Shown here piece after piece: positions 7,361 through 16,151 of a stretch of 58,256 nt of DNA. This DNA is from JAFGED01 sp964551295 (GTDB lineage Bacteria; Chloroflexota; Anaerolineae; B4-G1): assembly GCA_964551295.1 (NCBI GenBank), contig CAZKDJ010000007.1:1-58256 (forward strand). Direction: 5' to 3'. The notes below the pieces were generated by a model. That model was not told the origin of the DNA. It did no database searches and saw nothing but the letters and a program-made list of their open reading frames with translations. A program made the translations under genes and the position numbers. Numbering within the stretch: position 1 is the stretch's first letter; each line of letters starts with the position of its first letter.

Positions 7361-8413
7361 ATGGTAGATCTAAACTTCTCTGTCACGCCAGATGCCTGGG
7401 ACGATTTCGTCGCGGGACACCCCGACAGCCACATCCTCCAGACCAGCCCCTGGGGCGCGCTCAAGTCACAGTTCGGCTGGAGCGACCAGCGGGTCGGGTT
7501 GGCCCACGCAGATCAACTCGTTGCCGGCGCGCAGACGCTCACCCGACGCCTGCCTGCAGGATTGGGCCGCCTGGCCTACGTCCCCAAGGGACCGCTGGTG
7601 GATTGGGAGGACGAAGCGCAGATGACAGCCATGGTGAACGCCCTCGACCACGCCGCCCGCGCCCGAGGCGCGATCGCGCTGACCATCGAACCCGCTCTGC
7701 CCGATGCGGATGCCCACGGAGAGTGGCTGCACGCACTGGGCTTTAGCCCCTCGCCCCTGGGTAGCGTGCAACCCCGCCGCACCATTGTCGTGGACATTGC
7801 CCCGGACGAGGATGCAATTCTGGCAGCGATGAAGCAAAAGACACGCTACAACGTGCGGCTGGCGGGACGCAAAGGTGTGACGGTGCGCGAGGCGAGCGAG
7901 GCCGACCTGCCCACCTTCCACGCGCTGATGGCCACCACCGGCGAGCGGGATGCGTTCGACGTCCATACCCCAGCCTACTACAAAGCGGCATTCCGTCTGT
8001 TTGCCCCACGCAACCAGGCTTGCCTGCTGCTGGCAGAGGTGGAAAAAGAGGCCGTGGCAGCGGTGATGGTGTTCGCGCTGCCGCCGAGATCCTGGTATTT
8101 CTACGGCGCTTCGAGCAACGCACACCGCGAAAAGATGCCCACCTACCTGCTGCAATGGGAGGGCATCCGCTGGGCCAAGTCGCTGGGCTGCACCTCCTAC
8201 GACCTATACGGCATTCCGGACCAGGACGAAGAGACCCTCGAAGATCAGTTCACGCAGCGCAGCGACGGCCTGTGGGGCGTCTACCGCTTCAAACGCGGGT
8301 TCGGCGGAGCGCTCGTGCGCAGCGTGGGCGCGTGGGATCGCGTCTATGCGCCGTCGCGCTACCGTCTGTACCGCTGGATGCTCGCCCTCCGAAACCGGAC
8401 GCTGAGCCGATGA
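7361..8413 (+). CDS. FemAB-like peptidyl/aminoacyl transferase, copy 1
   Basis: 350 aa. The family (lipid II:glycine transferases, tandem GNAT folds) adds amino acids from aminoacyl-tRNA to peptidoglycan stem peptides. Diagnostic blocks are HILQTSPWGALKSQFGW at the N-terminus, KQKTRYNVRLAGRKGV in the middle, and EKMPTYLLQWEGIRWA then GVYRFKRGFGG at the C-terminus. The ATG at 7361 is chosen because the promoter ends just before it; earlier in-frame codons lie upstream of the promoter. The stop overlaps the start of a second homologue (ATGA at 8410-8413). It probably builds the interpeptide bridge; the amino acid transferred is unknown. Confidence 0.88.
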   Translation: MVDLNFSVTPDAWDDFVAGHPDSHILQTSPWGALKSQFGWSDQRVGLAHADQLVAGAQTLTRRLPAGLGRLAYVPKGPLVDWEDEAQMTAMVNALDHAARARGAIALTIEPALPDADAHGEWLHALGFSPSPLGSVQPRRTIVVDIAPDEDAILAAMKQKTRYNVRLAGRKGVTVREASEADLPTFHALMATTGERDAFDVHTPAYYKAAFRLFAPRNQACLLLAEVEKEAVAAVMVFALPPRSWYFYGASSNAHREKMPTYLLQWEGIRWAKSLGCTSYDLYGIPDQDEETLEDQFTQRSDGLWGVYRFKRGFGGALVRSVGAWDRVYAPSRYRLYRWMLALRNRTLSR

Positions 8414-9459
8414 CGTCACGCATCACGTCGAGCGCCGAGTGGAACGCCGCCCTGGCCGCCTTGCCCACCCCCCACGTCCTACAATCCTGGGAGTGGGGCG
8501 AATTCAAGTCGCGCTACGGATGGCGGCCAGAACGCCATCTGTGGCTGGTGGACGATCAACCGTGCGCCGTCGCATCGATACTGACCCGGCGGTTGGGACG
8601 CTGGCCCGCAGCGGTGAGCTACGTGCCCAAGGGGCCGGTCCTGGATTATGACGACAGCGAGCTTCTGAACCAAGTCCTGGTCGGCCTAGAAGCCGCCGCC
8701 CGCCGCGAGCGCGCCCTGTTCGTCAAGATCGATCCCGACATGCAGGCCGGTACCGCCGCCGGAAAAGCGGTCGTGGCGGCGCTGCGTCGTCGCGGGTGGC
8801 GTCCCTCGCGCGAGCAGATCCAGTTCCGCAACACCATGCTGCTCGACCTGACCCGCGAACCCGATGAAACCCTGGCAGGGATGAAATCCAAGTGGCGCTA
8901 CAACGTCCGGCTGGCCGGACGTAGGGGAGTGACCGTACGCCACGGCCAGCAGGCCGACCTGCCGCTGCTGTACCAAATGTACGCCGAGACGGCCGCCCGC
9001 GATGAATTTGTCATCCGACCGGAGGCGTACTACCACGACGCCTGGGGCAGCTTTATCGAGGCTGGGCTGGCACAGCCCTTGATCGCCGAGGTGGAGAGCG
9101 AGGCAGTGGCGATGGTGATCATCTTTCGTTTCGCCGAGTGTGCGTGGTATATGTACGGCGCTTCCCGCGACATCCACCGCGAAAAGATGCCCAATCACCT
9201 GCTGCAATGGGAGGCGATGGTGTGGGCACGCGAGCAGGGCTGCACGGTCTATGACATGTGGGGCGCGCCGGACGTACTGGACGAATCGGATCCGATGTGG
9301 GGCGTGTACCGCTTCAAGCAGGGGTTCGGCGGCGAGTTCGTGGAGCACATCGGCGCGTGGGATTTTCCCGCCTCACGCCTTGGTTACTGGCTCTATACCG
9401 GCGTGATGCCGCGTGTGCTGGACGCGATGCGCAGAATATACTGGAAACGAAGAACCTGA
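8410..9459 (+). CDS. FemAB-like peptidyl/aminoacyl transferase, copy 2
   Basis: 349 aa, start ATG overlapping the stop of copy 1 by 4 nt, so translationally coupled. It has the same blocks as copy 1: HVLQSWEWGEFKSRYGW, MKSKWRYNVRLAGRRGV, EKMPNHLLQWEAMVWA and GVYRFKQGFGGEF. The two clearly arose by tandem duplication but have diverged between the motifs. By analogy with FemA/FemB they could add successive residues of one bridge. The stop codon lies inside the hairpin at 9453-9488. Confidence 0.88.
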   Translation: MTSRITSSAEWNAALAALPTPHVLQSWEWGEFKSRYGWRPERHLWLVDDQPCAVASILTRRLGRWPAAVSYVPKGPVLDYDDSELLNQVLVGLEAAARRERALFVKIDPDMQAGTAAGKAVVAALRRRGWRPSREQIQFRNTMLLDLTREPDETLAGMKSKWRYNVRLAGRRGVTVRHGQQADLPLLYQMYAETAARDEFVIRPEAYYHDAWGSFIEAGLAQPLIAEVESEAVAMVIIFRFAECAWYMYGASRDIHREKMPNHLLQWEAMVWAREQGCTVYDMWGAPDVLDESDPMWGVYRFKQGFGGEFVEHIGAWDFPASRLGYWLYTGVMPRVLDAMRRIYWKRRT

Positions 9460-9488
9460 AACCCGCAACGCAAAGTGAGTTTCAGGTT
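9453..9488. terminator. Convergent terminator between FemAB-like and glycosyltransferase genes
   Basis: A perfect 10-bp stem AACCTGAAAC (9453-9462)/GTTTCAGGTT (9479-9488) is followed by a T-rich repeat of the same motif (to about 9502). It contains the stop of the plus-strand gene and the last codons of the minus-strand gene, so it could serve both convergent transcripts. Confidence 0.6.
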
Positions 9489-10594
9489 TTAGGTTTCAGG
9501 TTTTGCAGCGCCTCGTCGTAGCGCGGCGCCACGTTCGACCAATCGAAGCGCGTGACAGTGTGCCGCAGCTTGGAGGCCAGCGCGCGAGGTCGCTCGGGCT
9601 CGGTCAATACCAGGCGCAACCGTTCCAGCAGACTGGCGAACCCATCGTACAGACAGGCTGCGTGATACGTGGGTTTGACGATCTCCAGGTAACTCAAGCG
9701 GCGGGGAAGCAAAGGGAAGCACCCGCAGTAGATCGCCTCGACGATCGCGATGCCAAAGAACTCGTGGATCGCCGTGCTGACCACCACGTCAGCCTGCCGC
9801 AGCAGGTCAATGTAGCGCTCCTCGTCCGCATAACCAAAGTGAATCACCCGCGCCCCCAACTGCCGTCGCGCAGCCTCGAACTCGGGCGCGCTCTGCTGGA
9901 AGGACTGGCCCGCCAGCGCCACCCGGAAATCGACCCCTTCCGCAGCCAACATGCGCAGCGCACGCAGGAACATGTGCGGGTCCTTGTCGTACTCCCAGCG
10001 CTGATTCCATACGATCAGCGGCGGCAGGTTCAACGCAGGGGTCCTGGCAGCCGGATCGGGAACCGGATCAAAGCGATGCAGGTCGCTGCCCACCGGTAAA
10101 ACCGCCGCCTTGGCCCGCACCCCCGCGATGCGGTGGACGTGCGCGTAATCCGGAAAGTGCTTCAGCAGATGAGGAAGTTCGTCGAACCAATCCTCCATGT
10201 GGTAGTAGGAGTTGAAAAAGACCCGATCGGCCGCCAGCATCGAGAGCCAATTGATCATACCATAGGTCAGGTCGCGCTTCTCGTCCGGGGGAAAGGGATA
10301 CGTCAACTGGTTCTCGTGGAAATAGATGGCCACCGGCACGTCGCCCAGGAAATCGCGGGTCAGGCCGAGAAAGGCGGGCAGGTTGAGCATATCGGAGGCC
10401 AGGATCACATCAGGGCGGAAGTGGGAAGCGCGCGCCCGCTCGGCCAACGTGAGCGCGCCGCCCTGCATGCGCCATTTCCAGAAACGCGGCGAAAGCGAGA
10501 GCAGCTTGACTTCGTGGCTACTGTGGGCGGCGTACCCCTCGGCCCAGACCTGGTGGCTGCCGCCGCAATAGGGTTCGAGCAGCAGAATCTTCAC
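9482..10594 (-). CDS. Glycosyltransferase, tRNA-queuosine mannosyltransferase (DUF3524/GTDC1) type
   Basis: 370 aa from the GTG at 10594 with GGAGGA 6-7 nt upstream; the longer frame upstream is not coding-like. It has the family's N-terminal signature ILLLEPYCGGSHQVW, then ILASDMLNLPAFLG, YFHENQLTYPFP and VFFNSYYHMEDWFDELP. The GT4-like donor domain has PLIVWNQRWEYDKDP and the HEFFGIAIVEAIYCGC motif with the nucleotide-sugar-binding Glu. Vertebrate members mannosylate queuosine in tRNA-Asp; the bacterial role is an extrapolation. Ordinary sugar transfer to a small molecule is the alternative. It stands alone, convergent with the FemAB-like pair. Confidence 0.82.
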   Translation of the reverse strand: MKILLLEPYCGGSHQVWAEGYAAHSSHEVKLLSLSPRFWKWRMQGGALTLAERARASHFRPDVILASDMLNLPAFLGLTRDFLGDVPVAIYFHENQLTYPFPPDEKRDLTYGMINWLSMLAADRVFFNSYYHMEDWFDELPHLLKHFPDYAHVHRIAGVRAKAAVLPVGSDLHRFDPVPDPAARTPALNLPPLIVWNQRWEYDKDPHMFLRALRMLAAEGVDFRVALAGQSFQQSAPEFEAARRQLGARVIHFGYADEERYIDLLRQADVVVSTAIHEFFGIAIVEAIYCGCFPLLPRRLSYLEIVKPTYHAACLYDGFASLLERLRLVLTEPERPRALASKLRHTVTRFDWSNVAPRYDEALQNLKPKT

Positions 10595-10894
10595 CCATTC
10601 CTCCAAAGCTACCGTGATTACTGTGATTTCGCTGAAATTTCTCTTGCAGTGTAAATTTACCTTAGCCGCTATGTGCCAGCTTGATCGCCGATTATCGGTA
10701 TATGTGGGGGGCTCGCAATTTCTCGAACAGGTCATCCGCAACGGAAGTTGCACAATGCAAGGATTTCCCCCACCTGAGAACTCGAAAATGGGCCAAACCA
10801 GCCCGAAAATGGGGTTAATTCCCCACTCACAGCAAAAATGAGCGAAATCATAGTGATTATATACCACAAATCCAATTTCCAAAACCTGCATCTT

Positions 10895-10924
10895 TTGGCT
10901 TTGTATACACTTGTATGCTATAAT
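10895..10924 (+). promoter_or_regulatory. Promoter of the ATPase/TPR/MoxR operon
   Basis: TTGGCT (10895-10900), an 18-nt spacer, and TATAAT (10919-10924) with an extended -10 TGC directly before it. It precedes the GTG start at 10959 by about 28 nt of leader, with GAGGAGG at 10944-10950. The rest of the 364-nt intergenic stretch from 10595 is A/T-rich compared with its neighbours and contains no further element I can define. Confidence 0.7.
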
Positions 10925-10958
10925 CACCTATGATAAGCTACCCGAGGAGGTAACGCAC

Positions 10959-12236
10959 GTGGAGATTTTGCACAAGGCAGAGAACCTGACCGAGGCCTAC
11001 GCCCTGCTCGACCCCGATCGCCCACTGGAAGGGAAATGGCTGGAGCGCTTTTACGCCGAACGCCCGATGGAAGCCAGCACCGTTTTTTTGACGAAGGAAC
11101 TGCTGTCTGATCGCAGCATCGACGACAAGACCGTTTTCACCGGCTATCGAGGGAGCGGCAAGACGACCGAGTTGACACGGCTGGCAGAAAAGCTGCGTCC
11201 CACGCACACGATCGTGCCGGTTAACGTCGATGGGCTACTCAACCTGGGGGACGTGGACTATGCCGACCTGCTGGTCGTGCTGGGCCTGCGGGTGTTCCAA
11301 GAAGCTTGGCGCAGTGGCGTGGAGCTGGATGAAAAGAAGCTCGACGACCTCTTGTTCTGGTACAAGACCCGCGTCTTTGAGAAGGCCGAACGAGGAGGCC
11401 TGCGGAGCGAGGCGGGCGGAGAACTGAACGCAGTTATCGCCAAGTTCAACGTAAAGCTAACCACCGACGCCCCTTACCGGCAGAAAAAGGTGCGCGCCGA
11501 GGCGCAGGCCAACCTCTCCGACCTGCTCGAAAGACTGAACACGCTGTTGGAGGACTTGCAGAAGAAATCAGGGCGTCGCACGTTGGTCACTGTGGACGGG
11601 CTGGACAAGATGTACAACCTGAACCAGGTGCGCGATCTCTTTTGCCAGGGCGCGAACGCCCTGCTAGAGCCTCTATGCCGCATCATTTACACCGTGCCGC
11701 TGGCGCTCTACCACACTAACGACTTTGCCCAGGCGCGCATGGCCTTCCCGCGCAACTTTGCGCTCGCCAACATCAAGACGGTCGAGCAGGACGGAACCCT
11801 CAGTTCGGCAGGGCAGGATGCCCTATTGGAAGTGCTGAACTGCCGCTTGATGCCCGGGCTACTCACAGACGAGGCAGCCGAACAGTTGGTGGAACTGAGC
11901 GGCGGCCTGCTCAAGGAGCTGATCGCCCTGGCCCGCAACGCCGCACTCAGAGCCTCACTGTTGCGCGGCGATCAAGGCCCCATCCAGCCTGACGACGTGG
12001 CATACGCCGCCCGCCAGGTGCGCAACACCTACCGCGCCGGACTGACAGAGGAGCAGTACCGCGAGCTGTGTCGGCTCTACAACGGTGGCTTCTTCGTCAA
12101 CAGTGAGCTCACCCGCGATTTGATCCACAACCTGAGCCTGCTGGAGTACGACGGCGGCGACGCCTGGTGGGCCGTGCACCCCATCGTGCGCCCCTTGTTG
12201 GAGGAACGACGGGATGAGTTCAGCGAGCTGGCTTGA
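10959..12236 (+). CDS. P-loop ATPase, STAND/AAA-like
   Basis: 425 aa. It starts at GTG 10959 because GAGGAGG sits 8 nt upstream; the frame is open further 5' but passes through the promoter. Walker A is GYRGSGKTT (residues 62-70). A hydrophobic strand with acidic residues, TLVTVDGLDKM near 209-219, fits Walker B. A helical C-terminal part (LTEEQYRELCRLYNGGFF..., WWAVHPIVRPLLEERR) resembles the winged-helix region of STAND-type NTPases. There is no recognisable effector or sensor domain in this protein. The gene overlaps the next by 23 nt, so the pair is probably one split machine: ATPase plus TPR partner. The first 35 residues may be a docking segment. Function unknown. Confidence 0.75.
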   Translation: MEILHKAENLTEAYALLDPDRPLEGKWLERFYAERPMEASTVFLTKELLSDRSIDDKTVFTGYRGSGKTTELTRLAEKLRPTHTIVPVNVDGLLNLGDVDYADLLVVLGLRVFQEAWRSGVELDEKKLDDLLFWYKTRVFEKAERGGLRSEAGGELNAVIAKFNVKLTTDAPYRQKKVRAEAQANLSDLLERLNTLLEDLQKKSGRRTLVTVDGLDKMYNLNQVRDLFCQGANALLEPLCRIIYTVPLALYHTNDFAQARMAFPRNFALANIKTVEQDGTLSSAGQDALLEVLNCRLMPGLLTDEAAEQLVELSGGLLKELIALARNAALRASLLRGDQGPIQPDDVAYAARQVRNTYRAGLTEEQYRELCRLYNGGFFVNSELTRDLIHNLSLLEYDGGDAWWAVHPIVRPLLEERRDEFSELA

Positions 12237-13998
12237 GCCAGCGCCGGCAGAGGACCTGAAGCTGGAACTGGAGCTTTTGTGCCACGCCTTGGACATCTCG
12301 AGGGGCAGCGCGTTCCTCTTTGCCGTATGCGAAGAAGGCTCGCTGCGCGAGCGGCTGGTGCGGCAGGTACGCGACCACCTGCAAGCAGAAGGCAGTCAAC
12401 ACCCTGTCGAGGTCGAGCTCTCGCCCGACCAACCTGACCTGGCGGGGCAATTGGAGCAACAGTTCCTTTACGAGATGCCATCAGAAGAACGCGCTGCCGC
12501 GCCCGCGGCCGTCCGCGACCGGCCCCGCCCGCCCGTCGTGTTCATCCACACCCACGGCCTGGCCGAGCCGCGCGACGAGGCGGCGCTGCGGGCGCTGCGC
12601 GCCGTCAACTTTCAGCGTGAGCGTCTGAGCCGGTTGGGGACGCCCCTCGTCTTCTGGTTGAGCCAGAACACGCTGGGCCAGGTGGTGCAACACGCCGCCG
12701 ACCTGTTTGCCGCCCGCAGCGGCATCTTTTACTTCGAGGCCCCCCTGCGCGGGCCGACCGCCCCGCCACCTATGCAACTCGAGGCGGTGACGCAACTGCT
12801 GGATCGCTTCCACCGCACGCTCCTGCCGCCGGAGGAGCTGCGCAAGCGGGCGGCGCTATACGAGCGGCGGTTGGGGCAGCAGCGGGTCGCCGAAACGCCC
12901 AACTGGCCGCGCATCGCTTCCCTCTGCGAAGACCTATCTCACATCTACCGCGAGCTGGATGACTACGCGCAAGCCAGCGAGTATCAGGACGAAGCGATTG
13001 CGGCTTATCAAAGGGCCATCACAGTGCAGGAAGGCGAGGACAGAGGGCTTGAGTGGGCCAATCTCCAGGCTTGGCTCGGTCTCGCCTACTACACTCGCAT
13101 CCATGGCACGCGCGCCGAGAATATCGAAAGAGCCATTGACCACTACCAACACGCCCTGGAGGTCTATACCCGCCAGGTCTCCCCCGAGCAGTGGGCTGTG
13201 ACGCAGGGCAATCTAGGCTTGATTTACACTGACCGCATCCGGGGTGAACGGACAGAAAATTTGGAACAAGCCATTACACACACACAAGCAGCACTAAAGA
13301 TTTTCACTAGCGAGGACTTTCCTCAAGATTGGGCAAAGGCTCAAAACAACCTAGGCGTCGCCTATCGTAACCGCATTCGTGGCGACCACGCCGAGAACCT
13401 TGAACTAGCCATCGGCCAGTTCCAAAGTACTCTGAAAATCTACACACGCCAGGACTTTTCGACTGCTTGGGCGATGGCCCAGAATAACCTGGGGAGTGCC
13501 TACCGTAACCGCATCCGCGGCGACCGTGCCAAAAACATCGAGCAGGCCATAAGCCATTACCAACGTGCCCTGGAAGTCTACACTCGTCAGGCATTCCCCA
13601 CCAATTGGGCCCAAACCAAGAATAACCTGGGCAATGCCTACGCCGTTCGCATCCACGGCGATCCCGCAGAGAACCTCGAGCAGGCCATCGGTCACTTCCA
13701 GCACGCTCGGGAGGTCAGAACACGCCAGGACTTTCCCGCCGATTGGGCCCAGACTCAGAACAACTTGGGCAACGCCTACCGCGACCGCATCCACGGCGAC
13801 CGCGCCGAGAACCTCCAACGCGCCATCGAGTGCTACAACAACGCGCTAAGTGTGTGGACCGCCGAGACGTTCCCCCGCTACCACGAGATCGCCGCACGCA
13901 ACCTGGAGCAGGCGCTATCGAAATCCAAGCCACCCTCACTCCGCAAGCGCATCCAGGCCGCCCTGCGCCGCTTCAGACTTCGGAAGTCTCGACCCTGA
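12214..13998 (+). CDS. TPR-like repeat protein, partner of the ATPase
   Basis: 594 aa, ATG at 12214 inside the end of the ATPase gene. The N-terminal 200 residues look like a degenerate NTPase-type domain: strands such as SAFLFAVC, PPVVFIHTHG and PLVFWLSQ are readable but no Walker A is present; this region resembles the start of many TPR proteins of STAND-type systems. From residue 281 six tandem repeats follow with an exact 46-codon period (Trp at 281, 327, 373, 419, 465 and 511), of the pattern WAxxQNNLGxAYRxRI-RGDRAENLEQAI. This is a TPR-like helical solenoid for protein binding. A basic tail (RKRIQAALRRFRLRKSR) ends it. Only 11 nt separate it from the moxR gene. Confidence 0.75.
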   Translation: MSSASWLEPAPAEDLKLELELLCHALDISRGSAFLFAVCEEGSLRERLVRQVRDHLQAEGSQHPVEVELSPDQPDLAGQLEQQFLYEMPSEERAAAPAAVRDRPRPPVVFIHTHGLAEPRDEAALRALRAVNFQRERLSRLGTPLVFWLSQNTLGQVVQHAADLFAARSGIFYFEAPLRGPTAPPPMQLEAVTQLLDRFHRTLLPPEELRKRAALYERRLGQQRVAETPNWPRIASLCEDLSHIYRELDDYAQASEYQDEAIAAYQRAITVQEGEDRGLEWANLQAWLGLAYYTRIHGTRAENIERAIDHYQHALEVYTRQVSPEQWAVTQGNLGLIYTDRIRGERTENLEQAITHTQAALKIFTSEDFPQDWAKAQNNLGVAYRNRIRGDHAENLELAIGQFQSTLKIYTRQDFSTAWAMAQNNLGSAYRNRIRGDRAKNIEQAISHYQRALEVYTRQAFPTNWAQTKNNLGNAYAVRIHGDPAENLEQAIGHFQHAREVRTRQDFPADWAQTQNNLGNAYRDRIHGDRAENLQRAIECYNNALSVWTAETFPRYHEIAARNLEQALSKSKPPSLRKRIQAALRRFRLRKSRP

Positions 13999-14009
13999 AG
14001 GAGGCTCCA

Positions 14010-14957
14010 ATGACACCTATCACCACATTCGTCACCCGCGTCATCGACAACGTCGAGACCGTCATCGTCGGCAAGCGCGCGCAGATCGAGCTGCTGATGG
14101 TCGCCCTGCTGTGCCAGGGGCACGTGCTGATCGAGGACGTGCCCGGCACCGGCAAGACCATGCTGGCCCGCGCCATCGCCGCCAGCATGGGCATCAACTT
14201 CAAACGCTTGCAGTGCACGCCCGACCTGCTGCCCAACGACATCACCGGCGTGAGCGTATTCAACCAGCGCACCAACACATTCGAGTTCCAGCCGGGGCCG
14301 GTCTTTGTCCACGTGCTCCTGACCGACGAGATCAACCGCGCCACGCCGCGCACCCAGGCCGCGCTGCTGGAGGCCATGCAGGAACAGCAAGTCACGGTCG
14401 ATGGTGTCACCCGCCCGCTCCCCGCGCCGTTCCTCGTATTGGCCACACAGAACCCCATCGAGTACGAAGGCACTTTCCCGCTGCCCGAAGCGCAACTCGA
14501 TCGCTTCCTCATCCGCCTGTCGCTGGGATACCCAGACTCCGAAGGGGAAGGCCAGATGTTGCGCAATCTCAGAAAGCAGCATCCCATCGAGAGCATCGGC
14601 CAAGTGGTAGACGGTACCGAGATCCTGAACCTGCACGACGCGGTCACCGACGTCCACGTGGATCAGTCGCTGGAGGCGTACATCCTGACCATCGTGCGCG
14701 CCACCCGCACTCATCCCGATCTGGCCTTGGGAGCCAGTCCGCGCGGATCGCTGGCCCTGTACAAGACCTCCCAGGCGCTGGCCGCCCTGCGCAACCGCGA
14801 CTATGCCATCCCCGATGACGTCAAGACATTGGTGCCTCTGACCCTGGCGCATCGGCTGATCGTCAAGCCGGAAAGCCAGTTGCGCGGACGCACCGCCCAG
14901 GCGATCCTGGACGAGATCCTCGAAAACACAGAGTTGAACATCGGAGAGTTAGAGTAG
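14010..14957 (+). CDS. MoxR-type AAA+ ATPase
   Basis: 315 aa, start ATG at 14010 with AAGGAGG upstream. Walker A is EDVPGTGKT, Walker B LLTDEINRA, sensor 1 LATQNP; GASPRG near the C-terminus carries the sensor 2 Arg. MoxR proteins act as chaperone-like ATPases in maturation of metal centres or protein complexes, usually with DUF58/von Willebrand-type partners. That partner follows 9 nt downstream. It is preceded closely by the TPR protein gene, so the split ATPase/TPR pair and MoxR module share one transcript. Confidence 0.93.
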   Translation: MTPITTFVTRVIDNVETVIVGKRAQIELLMVALLCQGHVLIEDVPGTGKTMLARAIAASMGINFKRLQCTPDLLPNDITGVSVFNQRTNTFEFQPGPVFVHVLLTDEINRATPRTQAALLEAMQEQQVTVDGVTRPLPAPFLVLATQNPIEYEGTFPLPEAQLDRFLIRLSLGYPDSEGEGQMLRNLRKQHPIESIGQVVDGTEILNLHDAVTDVHVDQSLEAYILTIVRATRTHPDLALGASPRGSLALYKTSQALAALRNRDYAIPDDVKTLVPLTLAHRLIVKPESQLRGRTAQAILDEILENTELNIGELE

Positions 14958-14966
14958 GCGCACCCG

Positions 14967-16151
14967 ATGCAAGATTTCGTGCCCTTTCTGCTGATCCTGT
15001 TCGTGGTCGCCGCCGTCCTGCGCATCGACTTTTTCTTCACCATCGTCTACCTCCTCTTTGCCATCTACCTGCTCTCACGCCTGTGGATGCAGCGGGCGAC
15101 GCGCCACCTGGAGACGAAGCGGCGTTTTATCAACCGCGCCTTCTGTGGCGAGCGGGTAGCGGTCGATCTAACAATACACAACGCCGGCTGGCTGCCGATC
15201 CCCTGGCTGGAAGTGCACGAATCGCTGCCGGTAGCACTCGCTGCGCCGCCCTTCCACCGCGAGGTGGTCAGCCTTGGCATGCACGAGCGGCAGCGCTTCC
15301 AGTACACGCTCAACTGCCACCAACGAGGCTACTATCCCGTCGGCCCGCTGGTGATGCGCGCCGGCGACCTGCTGGGCGCCGCCCCTGTCAAAGAGCTAAC
15401 GGTGGCATCGGAGCACATCATCGTCTACCCGCGCGTCGTCCCCCTGCAACGACTGGGCCTGCCCACCCATTCACCGCTGGCGGTGCTACCCAACCGCACA
15501 CCGCTGTTCGAAGATCCGGCTCGCATCATGGGCGTGCGCGATTACCAGCGTGGCGACTCGCTGCGCCGCATCCACTGGACGGCGACCGCCAGCGCCAGGC
15601 GGCTGCTGGTCAAACGCTACCAACCGGCCATCGCGCGCGAAACACTCATCTGTCTAAACCTGAATCAGGATGACTACAGCCAGCGCAGACGATACACTGC
15701 TACGGAGCTGGCCATCGTCGCCGCTGCATCCGTGGCCAACCACGCCATCACCCAAGAGAAGCTGCCCGCCGGCCTGGTCACCGAAGCGCTCGATCCGCTG
15801 TCCGAAACGACGACGCGCTTTCGCCTGCCCCCTCGCCGGGAACGCACCCACCTGATGAGCGTGTTAGAGGTGCTGGCGCGGGCGCAGGTGACGCCCACCA
15901 CACCGTTCGAGCAGATCCTGCGCCAGGAAAGCGTGAACCTCGCCTGGGGCGCCACGATCCTGGCCATCACCGGCCAGGAGAGCCAGGTGCTGTTTGACAC
16001 GCTCGTTTACCTGAAGCGGGCTGGATTCGCCATCGCGCTGCTCCTGGTACAGCCGATGCCGCCATCGAGGGAACTGCGAGAACAAGCCGACCTTCTAGGT
16101 CTGCCGGTATATCGCGTGTGGCAAGAACGCGACCTGGAGGCAGGCCTATGA
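14967..16151 (+). CDS. DUF58-domain membrane protein
   Basis: 394 aa. Two N-terminal membrane helices (residues 4-42) precede a beta-rich region (DLTIHNAGWLPIPWLEV) and the DUF58 signature VRDYQRGDSLRRIHW near residue 192, with a von Willebrand A-like fold predicted for the rest. DUF58 proteins are the usual partners of MoxR ATPases. Its stop overlaps the next start (ATGA, 16148-16151). It is likely anchored with the DUF58 domain in the cytoplasm; biochemical activity is not known for the family. Confidence 0.9.
   Translation: MQDFVPFLLILFVVAAVLRIDFFFTIVYLLFAIYLLSRLWMQRATRHLETKRRFINRAFCGERVAVDLTIHNAGWLPIPWLEVHESLPVALAAPPFHREVVSLGMHERQRFQYTLNCHQRGYYPVGPLVMRAGDLLGAAPVKELTVASEHIIVYPRVVPLQRLGLPTHSPLAVLPNRTPLFEDPARIMGVRDYQRGDSLRRIHWTATASARRLLVKRYQPAIARETLICLNLNQDDYSQRRRYTATELAIVAAASVANHAITQEKLPAGLVTEALDPLSETTTRFRLPPRRERTHLMSVLEVLARAQVTPTTPFEQILRQESVNLAWGATILAITGQESQVLFDTLVYLKRAGFAIALLLVQPMPPSRELREQADLLGLPVYRVWQERDLEAGL

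Noticed and set aside
10595..10927. N-terminal extension of the glycosyltransferase frame
   Set aside because: The GTG at 10594 has a Shine-Dalgarno and begins exactly at the family N-terminus; the upstream part is A/T-rich intergenic sequence holding the opposite promoter.
13054..13890. CRISPR-like or satellite array
   Set aside because: The 138-bp period keeps the reading frame and encodes a TPR-like repeat; there are no spacers.
10959..13998. Naming the ATPase/TPR pair a defence system
   Set aside because: No nuclease, protease, TIR or other effector domain is visible in either protein, and no defence genes lie nearby; only a possible role is stated.
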